64,000 bases of DNA from Morella rubra (Eukaryota; Streptophyta; Magnoliopsida; Fagales; Myricaceae). Where the stretch lies: positions 17,505,011 through 17,569,010 of the forward strand of contig CM025856.1 of the NCBI GenBank assembly GCA_003952965.2. Reading direction: 5' to 3'. The notes under the pieces were generated by a model that was not told where the DNA came from, made no database searches, and worked only from the letters and a program-made list of their open reading frames with translations. Of this stretch, positions 33,496 to 46,100 are shown piece by piece (within the stretch, counting starts at the first letter, position 1; every line of letters starts with the position of its first letter). The position numbers and the translations under genes are program-made.

Positions 33496-34975
33496 ACAAT
33501 GACGAGTGGTTAAGGATGTATCAAGACATAGTCACAAAACATGCCCAAATACTAGACATATAGACACTTGAAACTCAACTTTTAAAAGGAAGAATCACCT
33601 CACCAATTAAGCATGATGCCAAAAGTCAAACCATTTGGGCAAGACGATTTAGAGATTATCTGAACCTAGTGATCTAGTACTGCTCGAGTTGCCACCAACT
33701 AGTTTATGTATGATATCTTAATATTATGTTTATGTGGGTGTGCAAGTACACGCATATGTAACTCTATTATCATGTTTTTTTTATCAACCATTTATGTATT
33801 ACTGTATAATATTGTATATATTCAGTTTGAGTACTTGACCACATATGTTTAGCATTATGTTAAAAAAAACTAAACCTCTAATTGATAAAATAACCTTAGT
33901 TAGCGGTTAAGATGGTAATCAAATATGCTGTATAGCAAGAGAAGGTTTGCACTTTATCTAGGATTTAAAAAGGTTAAGAGAATGTTTGGAGGTAATAAGT
34001 TAAGGATTAAAATATTCTATAGTTTGTAATTTGAAATGAATGGTCTTGGGAGAGGTATTAATGAGTGTAGTAAAATGCATATTGTCCGGTGCTAATTAAC
34101 ATGAGAAAATTAAACTTTAGGCTAAATTATTGATACTGTTTTTGTAATATTTATTTTTAATAAATCAGTTTTTGAACTATTATTTGAAATGGATTAATCC
34201 TTGCAGTCTATTTTTTATACAAGTCTACTAACGAAAATGAGATTCATAATAGATTATTTAATCCCTAAAATAAACATTAAGACTCTAAATTTATATCATA
34301 TTTCGTTAATCAATTAATTTTTTATGAACAAAATGAACCATCGATTTGAAAAATAGACCATAAAAACTAGTACGTTAAAAGTTGTATCCTAGAGAAAATG
34401 TATTGATAATTAAACCTAAATTTTATATCACATGTTTTTTATTTATTCAACGAAGCTCTAAGAGATTCCCACCATCAGACGGTGGTCGTTGAGATACAAA
34501 TCAGGATCGTCTGCCATTCGGAGAGAGAGTAGTAGGTCCCACTCAAGACCCACCCGTGTCTGGGAAAGTGGATGCTCTTCTGGCAGGTGTGGGTCCCGCC
34601 CTCTCTCACTCTCTTTCCGTCACAATTGCTCGAATTGCAGGGAATCCTCGTTTGCTGAGATACCGGAACTCGGCGTGAAACTTGAGGCTTGACCTACCAC
34701 TTGACATATCCATATATAATGTGCCAGTTTCGCCTACTACCTAACAAGTCATTTAAGACACCTCCCGCTCACGCGCTCCATAGAATTCGTAACAACGCTT
34801 GACCAAGTTGTAACACTACGTACCGTGAGTCACCGAGTATTTTCAGTGTTTCGCCGTCACATATCCTATGTCGCATAGAGTACTTGCTTCTCTTATTCCT
34901 ATTCATTCTAATTGTGCTACGAATTTTTCCAACTATTTGATGGTAAATCAATTTAGCTATTTAGTATTATACAAA

Positions 34976-34976
<1 letters not shown>

Positions 34977-35012
<36 letters not shown>
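34977..35012. repeat. (TA)n microsatellite
   Basis: About 18 uninterrupted TA units. Confidence 0.95.
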
Positions 35013-35018
<6 letters not shown>

Positions 35019-35826
35019 TATATAATACGTGTTTTTAACTATTTAGTATGAAGTTCATCACTACTTAAACTCAAATATTTCATATAATACGGAAACTATA
35101 AAAACATAATGGGATTATAGTAATTTGAACATTCGCTAAAAATTAGCATTGAGTTCTAGACATAATCCGCACAATACTAAACTACCACCCCTAATGGTAA
35201 TATATAGCTCCATCTTTGACAAGAAGATAATGGAGTTATATAAACATTTATATTGCATTACTCTAACATCACTATTATATGCTAACAAAACCATTTAAAT
35301 GAGTACGGCAGACAAATAATTGAAGGTCAATGACTTCAAATTGAGGAACCCTATAGTCCATTAGGTAGATTAATAACCCTCAATCTTCAAATGGAATTTT
35401 GCTCTAAGACGTGCTTAACAAACAACTAAGCAAAAAAAAAGATCATTTCGAGAAGGAAAAGGACGATTGTCAACATAATCAAACCACTAATTATTTCATG
35501 CATACATCTCTCTTCCAATAGGACAACTTCTTTAATTAATGGGTACACACGCAAGCACAAACGTAGGTTTTTGTCTGTAGTTTAAGGTGGAACTCAGGAG
35601 CTCAATTTGATCTCTAACTGAGCTAAAGACAAAACCCCGAATTCTATAACTATAGCAATAGCACTGAGGAGAATATAATCCGAAGGCCACGATCTTCGGT
35701 GTCCGGCCTCATTGAATAGGGACAGGGACCCCCGTGAGAAATGCAGGTACGTATTTCCCACTTCCCACTTCCTTCACCATTACACATACGCACAGATGTC
35801 TATATATATAACCCTATTACCTATAT

Positions 35827-35853
35827 ATGCATTATGCATTATGCATTATGCAT
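35827..35853 (+). repeat. TGCATTA tandem repeat
   Basis: The 7-base unit TGCATTA is repeated three times and ends in TGCAT. It lies about 160 bases upstream of the start of the next gene, in its presumed promoter. The TGCAT core resembles RY-type elements, but the role is unknown. Confidence 0.7.
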
Positions 35854-36013
35854 ATATCTCTGTTGGAGTTTATGACCGCATTTACTCAGGCACCGAATTT
35901 ATCTACTCCTTCAGACGCGCACCAACCTCTCTTTCTCTTTCTCTCTCTCTCTCTCTCTCTCTAGAGTTCTGGTCGGATAGATAAAGCAAAGGAAACAGCA
36001 ACAAATTACATCA

Positions 36014-36418
36014 ATGGAAGGTGTCTCTGCTAGGGTGTACAAGGGTCTAAGAGGTACTGGAGGAGGAGAGGCTACGAGAAGCTGAATGGGTCGGGCCGGA
36101 GGCAGAGGACACGCGTGGAGCGCTGGGTCGGCTAGGAGGAGATCACGGTTCTGGCGGATCAAGATCTCACCCAAGCTCCGTGTCCAGAGACTGCCTTCGC
36201 CCAAGAGGTTCTTCGTGCGGCTTCGGGACTGGTACGTGAACCTGATGCTCAGAATGGCCAACTCGCAGGCGTGCAGTGTTGGCGGGTACGGTGGGTACAG
36301 TGGGTTCTCGAGGGTCCCGCTCAAGGAATACGACGAGAAGGTCATCATCGAGATATACAAGTCTATGTTGATGGCGCAGGGGCATCTGGTGCCTCGCGAG
36401 GCAGCGAAAATTTGCTGA
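36014..36418 (+). pseudogene. Small basic plant protein gene of unknown function, frame disrupted
   Basis: The sequence opens 'MEGVSARVYKGLRG' and closes with 'FWRIKISPKLRVQRLPSPKR', 'FFVRLRDWYVNLMLRMANS' and 'EYDEKVIIEIYKSMLMAQG'. I recall this as a family of small (about 130-150 residue) uncharacterised basic plant proteins. The N- and C-terminal parts are in one frame. The segment between (about 36055-36125) reads with the family pattern ('YWRRRGYEKLNGSGRRQR') only in a neighbouring frame, and the main frame has a TGA at 36083-36085. Two compensating indels relative to the family explain this. As written only a 110-residue protein from the ATG at 36086 could be made. It is either a recent pseudogene or the result of two sequence errors. 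Confidence 0.7.
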
Positions 36419-38363
36419 GACCAGTAATTGTTTCTGGATGAATGAACCCAGGACGGTAATATTTTAAAATTTCTGGCTATTTCGCAACAAGTGAAAGAAA
36501 ATTTTAGCTCTTGCTTTTTTTTTATTTTTATGCTTAGTTCCATGTTCTTGTAATAGTAACAATAAGTAGATCCCCCAGCTGGCAAACCAGTGGTTAAACT
36601 GTCATCTAATTCGTTAGCCATGATGTTAGTTTGGGAAGCTTGAATTATTATTTTCCATCAAGATGTAGTCCACGAAGAATTTCAAAATTTCCCCCCATGA
36701 AAGGAAAATTTTAGGAATTATTGAGCTTGCGTATGGTTGATTCCTGTATATAACGGAGTCGTTTTTGACTCTTCCTGACATGTAATTGATATTTCTTACC
36801 ACAGCTTGGACCCGTAAGACATTATCCCGCAAGAAAAGGTTATGCATAAAGTTGGGCAAAAGAAAGTTCTACAAAAGTGCTTGTTTTGCATCTTTAGATT
36901 TTGTCTAATTACTTCTATTGGGAAGATATTAGTGATTTGGTGCATCCTAAAGAATTTCTCGTGTAAGGTGGAAGTAACGAAATTATATTGGCGTGTGAGC
37001 TGTGGTCCAATTGTGACCTCTCTGTGCTTTGCTGGGTGGTTGTGGGATGTGATATCGGCTATCTATTTGGGGAATATTTTCTCTCTGTCACCACAAAACC
37101 ACGCGTTGCGTGCTTCGTTTAAAGAACTATTTACTAGTGACGATCCAACATTATATATATAAATTCCATATTGTGTTGAGTAACTTGGTAAGGTTGTGGG
37201 CTTCTTTTTTTGGGTCCCTTTTACCGTATTTTCCATTTCTCAATTTTTTTAAGCTCCCATTTGCCAATGATAACTTCATCCCAACATATGCCACAAATAG
37301 TCAAATATAGCCTTTCTCACAAGCTTTAGTAGGAAATGGATTTAACCAAAGAGTTTAGATTGTTTGGATAGAAATGGATTTAATCTAAGTCTGATCAAAT
37401 CCCAAATAATTAAACTCCCTATAAATAAACAATATTTAAATCGTAAGGTAGCTCGCAAATGAAATGCAACTGTATAATATAATAAATAACATAATTAATA
37501 AAGGTAGGAATATATATGTAACGAGGCCACGAGCGTATGTGCGTGCGACACTAAAGAACAGAATATGCCAAGAGGAAATAATACAACAGTCAACATTGTG
37601 TAGATCTTGAGAACTTCCAAAATTTATTAAATATATAGGGGGGGTTTAGGAGTCGTTTCACAGTCTCTTTCTTCATCTGTCGGTACTCAACCTCCGCCAA
37701 ATCAATAAGAGACAAAAAAAAAAAAACTCTATATGCATGAGTACGTTTTGGTCCTACTTAAAAATTTGGAGAATATGAAATTCTAATTACCTAGCTAAGT
37801 TAATGAACCTGTAGCTTTTCCATAAATTGTAGGCAGAATAAGAAATCGGCGTGCTGTATTATAAAATGTTGATATATTTTTCATTGCTATGTAGTTATTT
37901 ACGACCAGTCTAATCATGACCCACATGCTATTCTCCTACCCAATCAGTTTGCAGGGCTAGGCTGCGTATGCCTTGTGTTGCCTGCCCTAACACAGTGGGC
38001 TAGCTATATCAGTGTTTAATTCGATCAAACAAATGATCCCAAACTATGGGTTTGATAGATGAGATTAATTGATGCGGTTGCAATTAGAAGAGCCTAAAAA
38101 AACTTAGTTAAACTTGGGTTATTATAATGGAGCTAGTATCATATAGGATTCTTAATGTACAGCCAGTGCTGAATTGATCCTGCATGTTACAATACTCCAC
38201 TAAACTATACTCTATGATATATATATATACACAACAACCATTTTAACATCAGATATGTGACAGATTGTCTCTGTTGCATGCCCACGCGATCAAAATAATA
38301 TAGAAAGAGTTTGGGACGAATTTATCGAGAGTCACATGGCCAGTTTGGCAGCTCTTACCAGAT
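36419..38363. other. Intergenic, AT-rich
   Basis: No gene recognised. Open frames at 36626-37310 show no family pattern. Short A-runs and T-runs are present, with no clear element ends. Confidence 0.5.
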
Positions 38364-38372
38364 AAAATATTA

Positions 38373-38865
38373 CGAAAAGTTAAAAATTACTGCCTAATTT
38401 TTAGGTTTTTTAAATTAACAAATCACTGCATAATTTTAGACCATACTTGTAATATCACTCTCTCCGTCACATTTCCATTTAAATTTCTAACGGAATCAAC
38501 GACATAACACGTCACGTGTCAATACATGGTCATGTGACATGACGTATGTCTTAAACTTTAATTAAAATTAAAATTATAAAAAATTAAATTAAAAAAAAAA
38601 AAAAAAAAATAAAAAAAAAAAAATATTAAATCATAAAATTAATTTAATTTTAATTTACTCTTAAGACACGTGACATTGACATATAAACCATACATTGATA
38701 CTTAACATGTTATATCATCAATTCTGTTAGAAATATAGACAAAAATGTGATATTGAGTGCTTTACAAGCATAGCCTAAATTTAGACAGTAATTTGTTTAT
38801 TTTAGAAATCTAGACAGTTTTTTTTAAATCTAATAAAAATTCGAGCAATAATTTTGAAATAACCC
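38373..38865. mobile_element. Foldback MITE with 9-bp target duplication (MULE-like)
   Basis: Two ~230-base arms are inverted copies around an A-rich centre near 38600. Shared words include AAATTACTG, 'CAAAT(C/T)ACTG', 'TTGTAAT/A', 'ATATCAC', 'TTTCTAAC(G/A)GAAT' and 'CACGTGTC'. The 9-bp word AAAATATTA lies exactly outside both ends (38364-38372 and 38866-38874). A 9-bp duplication is the MULE signature. No protein is encoded. The arms differ at many positions, so the copy is not young. Confidence 0.75.
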
Positions 38866-39340
38866 AAAATATTAATTTGGAGGCATTACAAGTAGAAAAA
38901 AAAATATGCAGATATCTTTATCTTATTGTTGGGTTTATATAAAGACTTCACAAGTTTTTAACAACTAGTTTTCATGAAATCAAACCTATATATATAGTTA
39001 TAATATCTCCAACTAATTCCTCGGGCAAAAATAGTTCCTCCATCTCAACGTATTAGTTAATTATCAAGCCATATCGGACCGGGGATGACCTCAAAGAAAT
39101 AACTTGCAATTAATTTGAGTTTCAAATACTTAACCTACACTATGTGAGATGCTTATCAAGGCTCATATTGACACTTGAGCGGGCCCTTTGAGATTCGTAT
39201 ATAATTATAAATATTGTTTGTGATTAGAGAAAAAAAAATAGTAAGTTTCTCACGGGCACTTTTTACTCAAAATCTAGGCAAAATATGGGAGTGGATTTTT
39301 GCTAATCTCTCATGTTACGTAGAAAAAAAGATTGTTGCTG

Positions 39341-40166
39341 ATCTTTTGCATATATATAAGCAGTATAATATTGTTATTACTACACGCACCATATTTTAAT
39401 AATTTATAGAGAAGAAAGATCCTCCTGATTCACTACAATAAATTTGACTTTTTGAGTTTTTTTTAGGATGCCAAAAAATCCGTCCCAAAAAACTATTTGA
39501 AATTCCATCCCAAAAAGCATAAAAGTTTCTATTTTTTGGATAGAAATTCAAACCGCCCAAAAAAAAAAACTTTTTTGACAATTTTTGAACTTTTTTGGGG
39601 CAGAATTGCCCATCCAAAAAAAAGAAGAGATTAATTATTTGGGACAGAATCTTTCCGTCTAAAAACAAATATCTTTTTAGAGACAGATTTGTTCTTTCCG
39701 AAACTAATGTTTGAACTATAAACTACCCGTTTGAGCTATAGGACATTTCTTTTACAAAACTTTGAATGAACATTATCTATTCTAAAGCACAATTGAATTC
39801 TCGTTCGAAATGAAAACGATAGTTCGGACGTAAATGAAAATATCAGAATTTAGAAACTCGCGTTTATTCTTAAAAAAATTCGTTCGAAAGGAACCGAATC
39901 TTTTGGGATGATGGTTCGTGTCCCGAAAAACCGTAAGGTATTCGACCGATGAACGCCACTTTTCCACCTAACCATAAATGTAAGTACAATCACCATTAAT
40001 TTTATATTTTTTATACGTTCGAATGCTTAATTTATCCGTTCCAACGAGTTATTCGATGTTTAGAAATGAAAAGCTGGGTAATCTTTGCATAGATAAGCAG
40101 TACAATATTTTATTACTACAAGATCATATTACTTATTGATAGAGAAGAAAGAGTCCTTCTAGTTGT
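39341..40166. repeat. 85-bp direct repeats around a CACTA-like fragment
   Basis: 39341-39428 and 40081-40166 are diverged direct repeats ('ATCTTTTGCATA', 'AAGCAGTA(T/C)AATATT', 'TTATTACTACA', 'ATAGAGAAGAAAGA'). Immediately after the first copy, 39431 reads CACTACAATA, like the end of a CACTA-family DNA transposon. It is followed by short words for 'CCGTCCCAAAA' in both orientations. No matching opposite end (TGTAGTG) was found, so this is a fragment or a tandem duplication with an insertion. Confidence 0.5.
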
Positions 40167-43100
40167 GATATATGCAGCTTGCTATAATAATTATATTAAT
40201 ATTAGAAAACACCAACCTATATTAAGCATGATTCATAAGTAGGGCTGATTTTGGAACTCATTTTCTTTCGGTCCAAAACCGGCGTCAACATTGGGTACGA
40301 GTTGGGCTGCAGTCCACGGCCTGACAGAGGCTAGTTAAGTCCGACTTTATGATTCTGAGACTCATTGGTCCAACACTTGGCCGCTCTTCCCAGCACGTAC
40401 CGTAAAACTATATGGGCCTGAGACTCATCGCACCAAACATTCATCGTAGAGTTAAAGTTACTGCAGGCGGGCCTTGAAAATGAGAACAGAACACTAACAG
40501 TGGAAACGGGAGTGTTTCAAATGATCTGGGCCAGATCGCTGGTTCTATATGCGAGTAGATAGAAAAACAAAACCAAGATGCATTTTTCCTAAGTGAAAAG
40601 TTAAAAGAGAACTTAGAAAAAAAAAATGTTAAAAGAGAAAATCTAAGAAAAAAAGCATCACTTGTATCACTCATACTTTGCACAATGACACAATCATAAC
40701 CGTTAAATTTGTAACATAAGGTGCAAAATGTAAATTTATTATAGCTTAGAGTGTAATAGTCAAATTTAATAGTTTGTAGTGAAAATTTTTAAAACGAGTA
40801 GGTAATTAGTGGGTGCAAAATGTAATTTCCTTGTTAAACAAAATTTACTACAAATGAAGATACTAATAAAAAATAAAGGAAAATTGGATTGTGGAAAGGA
40901 AGCAACGCAAAGCAAAGCAAAGGTGGTGCTTGATGTAGTACCTTACCTTAGGGCCTAAGGAAACTATAGTTACTACAAGATACCAACAAAAAATTAAGAC
41001 TTAATACGCTTCACCTGATTGATTAAATAATTATATATGTTTAGAAAAAGGATTAGAAATATAGACTTAAGAATCAATCATTCACTTATTAAAGTCTCAT
41101 TTGCTTAATGTGTGAATGATTGAATATCATTTTTTCTAGTGTGATCATTGTACTTCATGATAGTTTTGTTTTTTTAGGAAAAGACTATGTCAACCACGGA
41201 TTTGCCCGTTACGTTTTTAGGTAGCTTTCATACGATGTGAATGACAAGGACCCGTGGCGTACAAATTGCAGTTTGTACGAGTTGAGTTCAAATTTTCAAT
41301 AAACTTGCTTCTGATCTAAGCAAAAGAGTAGATACTTGGTAGATTCATGACTTTTCGAGTCGTCTCTTCTTGTCAAATAATGCAAGCTTAGGTGTGAAGA
41401 GTTTGGGTACTTTATGTTCACCAATAACATGGTTCCACTCGTAAAATATTGCACACCGGGAAGGAATAGGTCATTTTCTCTTATGTGTTTTTTTTTTTCC
41501 CTTTTCTCGTGTGATAAAATCAAAATGCACTTTCTTAAGCTCAAGTCCTCGAAGTTGGTGGGTGGACTTCGAGTCAAATAGGCTTAATCGGTGAGGTTTA
41601 TCTGGCCCTTTATTTTATTTGGCTTTGGTGAGCAATTACTTGGAGGTTCCTGTTAATTTAAATTAAATAACCAAACCCTTATCATTTTGAGTTTGACCAA
41701 TGCAAGTTGATTGAGACCCTTCTTCACCATTTTTATAATTTGGACCAATTGGAGTCGATTACTCGGCCTTTCCCACTTATATTTTGCCCTCTATTCTTCC
41801 CGAAGAAGTCACAGGCTATAAAGACTAGGAAGCACGTGGTGGAAGTGTGTGTCAAATGGTTTAGCAACCCCACCGTTCACGTCCATTAGGCACATGATTT
41901 CATTCGGGGCAATTAATGAGTAATTTGGAAGAATTCGTATCTTTTTTTAAAGTTATTTTTAAAAGATGATGTGGAAAAAAAAAAGGAGGAACAGTCTGTT
42001 TTATTTTTCCTCATTTTTCGCAAATATACCAAAAGTCGATATTGATGAATGCATGCGCTGGGCGCCTGGGGCTTCACAGAGAATTCATTCAAAGACAAAA
42101 AAAAAAAAAAAAAATTCAAACTATCCGGATGTTGAAAATATTAATCCGTGAGAAAAGATTCCACTTACTATAAAAAATCACAATAACTTAAATATCTATA
42201 TCTCTCGAATGCACCTTACAATCTAGATAGAGAAATTGCAAAATATCTTCATCCGTAGACCTTTGCTGATTTCCTCAATTCTGGCCTTTGAGATGTATTT
42301 TTTATAGCTTTTTTAACTTGATGCTTTGTATTTCTTGATTTTATATTTAAACTCGTTTGCCTAAAATACATCATGTAGACTAATATCATTTAAATTCTAA
42401 CATGTTATGCAAGGCTTGGTTGAAGATGCTCCTAATCCTAATTTTAATGCATTACTGTTGTCTTGCAATCATCAGTGCTTTTAACGCAAACCCAATTGGC
42501 GATTCGGTCCAAAAAAAGAAAAAAAAAGTCGTTGGTATGCATGTTATTTTTGCTGTTTTGATCACTCAATTAAATACTTCTCAGCCCGAGTTTACTACAT
42601 GAATTTCTAACTCCGCTATGAAAACCTCCGCACCGGATTAAGACATCTTTATGTTGCCAATTTAGTTTTTGATTAATTATTTACCTCAATCCATCACAGG
42701 AATAAAGAAAAAAAAAAAACAAAAAATAAAAGTTTGCCCTTCTTCTGTTCTTTGTGATCCCATTAAATCTTCTCAAACTAATTTTAGAACAAACTTATGA
42801 ACATAAAAAGCAAAATTCTATTTGTCTCAATAGGGTATAGAGGGTTCAGTTATATGAAGATTGATAGTTACTTAAGAACTGGTTGTTCTTAAAATTGATC
42901 AAGTGGAGTTTCAAGAGGATCAGATTCGATTTGGGGTAGGCAAATATAACGCACCCTCCATGATCGGAGATATTCAAATATGCTTACTTAGCTCTTAAGA
43001 ATGCAGATTTATTGGAAGTTACCTGTCGACTTGACGCCTATATTTAACTGATAATCGCCACTGTAACCAATAGCCGAGTTTCCGCATAGATGAATATTTA

Positions 43101-46100
43101 TCTTACTTCTGACTTCTGAGTCGTTGCAGATAAGATATCAATGACAACTTCACTTAATAGCAAGCAGGACTGAGTCAAATGCCTTTATTGTTGTTTTTAG
43201 GGAAATGAAGACCTAATCAATGTATTTCTGGTAGAGAAACAAGAAGCTTCGAATGGGTAGAGATCGTCACCCACCGGCCAAAGCGCGGTGAAACGTCAGT
43301 CGCTACTAATACGAAAAGGACTTGGCGACTTTGGTATTTGAAAATTAGGGTTTTCTCGTAGAAAGTTTGGAGAGGATACACAACGGCTAGTCCACCCAAT
43401 TAACGTCTATAATCTGACGCGACCAACTCGCTGCATTGACATTGAATAGATGAAACTACACAGAAGGCATGCACTATTTTATTCGTTATTTTCTGGCTCC
43501 ATTCACTACTCTCTGATCCAGTCTCTGTACTCACTCAGTGCATGTATGCCCATCATGCTGCGCTGCCCTGAACAATTTTTACAACCACAAATTGTGACGT
43601 TCGGTTGGTTGACTAGAAAATAACCTGGAAAAATGCGTCGTTTGTGGTTTTGCTCCCTAGCTTCCATTACCAACGTGGTTTTGTTTCATATCCACCCAAC
43701 GCCCTCAGGATTCGCAATTAGTGAAACATCATATAAAACTCGTATCTTGCACTTATCCTAGTGCGGAGTAGCTGTTCTTGACATTATCAACTTCAACTTT
43801 ATCATCGTGAGCAACCCTTTTGTAAAGTTATAACCTAAGCATTTACGTCGACTATTTTCGTCTTTAGAAGTGCACAATGCGCGGTCCTAACATTTTCGGT
43901 AACCATGTTGTGAGACAAAAGATTCTTTCAAGGTTGCTCTTAAAATAAGTTTTTGTAAGGCCACTTGTCCAACGGTGTCTAAAAAATGAGGAAAAAAAAT
44001 ATACTATGAGCTTTGGGGGGCATTTACAAGTAAATTTCTTTTGCAAATTAAAAGATTACGATCGAGCATAGTTGAGCTAAACAAAAAACATTTGAAATAG
44101 GTAGGTATTATTTTATGTGTATTGGATTTCCTCGACCATAGCTAACAATCTTTAATGATCACGACAACTGCTTTAGTAAGAGAGCGACAACCAGTTAATA
44201 ACTTCGAACACCATGACCTAAAAATATGTATGCGAGATCTTGCAAAAGCATACACCACCTGACCCTCTGTGTATCTCTCTCTCTCCCCCCACAAATGCCT
44301 CGTTCAGGCTTTTGACGTTATGAATCATACAGCTGTAAGATGTTGGCGGCTTCGAGGGAGGAGCGATTGAGGCAAGACTAGCAAGCTGTCGTAATCTGCA
44401 CTTCATTTCAAGTCATTCTCTTGCTTTTGCGAAAGGATATTTAGAGAGGATTAAGCTATTGCTACAGGTTAATTACAGACTTGTTGAGTCGTGTGTTCCA
44501 TTAGTCCCCTCCCAGTCCCAGATAACCACCCATAGAAAAAATAAAATGTCAACTGCTATATATATATACTGCTCAACTTATATAATTTAACTTGGAATTC
44601 TGAACAATTGTGGCAAGATCTTTGATCTAGTCATCACGTTGTAATTTCAAACCAAGGCCGTGTTACTTTGTTCGATTTTCTGTAATCTTGATCTACTGTC
44701 GTCAAACAAGAAATCCAGATCCAATCTCATCTGCTCAAGGATAAATGTTTAAGACAAGGGAGTTGATATCTATTCAGTAGCCAAGATACCTAATCGGTCT
44801 TAATTTAGTATATAATATACATTATTATATAATAAACACATATATGTTGTACATATATTTAAATGCAAATTGGGTTAAGGTCCTCAAACTTCATAGATTC
44901 CTTAAGACAACCCTGGGATTAATGGAAAAAAAAAAAAACAATAAAAACACCCATTAATCCTAACATTTTGGTGAGTCGGGACCATTTTGAACTCTCCACA
45001 ACTCCCCCCGGGCGACAAAGACCATATAATATTTTGTTTGAACCCCGACAACATTCTGACCAATGATCTATTAGAATTGCTGGGAAATTCTACCCAAAAA
45101 ATAAGGTCCGATTTCGACCCACGTATTGTCCTATGAGAGGGTCTAGAAAAGACGATGTATCCTTTTAAGATATGCATGCATGAACTTTTCTAAACTTTGT
45201 TAAACGAGGGAATCCAATATATCTAAACTTTGCGCGGGGATTGTGATGGGCTACAATGCCGAGTTGGTTATTGGTCCGATTAAAACAGGCAGATGGGTCT
45301 GGGTAATAAAATAGACCCATGAAACCGAATCCGAGCCACATCGTCGACAGTGGAGGCCAGGCTGGTCGAGCTAAGATAGTATTTATGTACGGACTGTCAC
45401 GGCACCAACCGAGGGACACGGTTCACTAGGTATAATCATAAATCATACAATTGCACAGCACAGCTGTACTGCGCAGGAGCACCGTACGCCTGCATGCACC
45501 TCCCTAGATTTGGACTTGACATCACTGGCCATAATCTACCCATGTGGCATCAGATAATTCGGTAGACCGACCCAGCCGGTCTAAACCACTAATTCTGACG
45601 CACGCCCTGAGAAGCTGCAGCTCTGATGTTTTCTGATGATATACATTGGATTCTTCCTCAGGCTTTTCCCACTCCCTCGACTTCCGAGCAAAAGTGAATT
45701 TATTTTCAGATTACGTGTTGTTAAGTTGCTTTGCCAAACGACAAGACATGGAACAGATATGGGGTCCTTGATTACGAGGGACTCGGTCGGGACAAAATTG
45801 TCAAGTCGAAAATAATTCGGGTCTGAACAAAATATATCCTTCATTTAGAAACTGGACAGCTATATTAGGTCGGAAGCATTGCTGTTTTCCGTATAATTTT
45901 TCGTATTCTTCCGTCTTGAATTTGGACTAAACAATGCACTTCGTGAAAGAACAGACCGTGCTGTACCCATTAACTTTCGTCGCGGTTCTCTTACGTTGAA
46001 GATCTGATGGATGGATTATGTCTCTTTTGAGGACCCTGATGCACGAATAAGTTATAAATGGCCAAAGATGGACGTGTACCTTTTTTTTTTTTTTTTTTTT

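Larger units (their letters stand above)
33496..36013. other. Intergenic: H1 distal flank, AT-rich spacer, microsatellites
   Basis: 33510-33735 is the distal duplicated block of the H1 region. 34440-34700 is a GC-richer stretch in which GAGAGAGAG-x5-GGTCCCAC near 34525 is loosely inverted at GTGGGTCCCGCCCTCTCTC near 34590, probably an old small repeat element. A TA run lies at 34977-35012. 35827-35853 is a tandem TGCATTA repeat, and a CT run at 35940-35962 precedes the next gene. No other gene is recognised. Confidence 0.55.
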
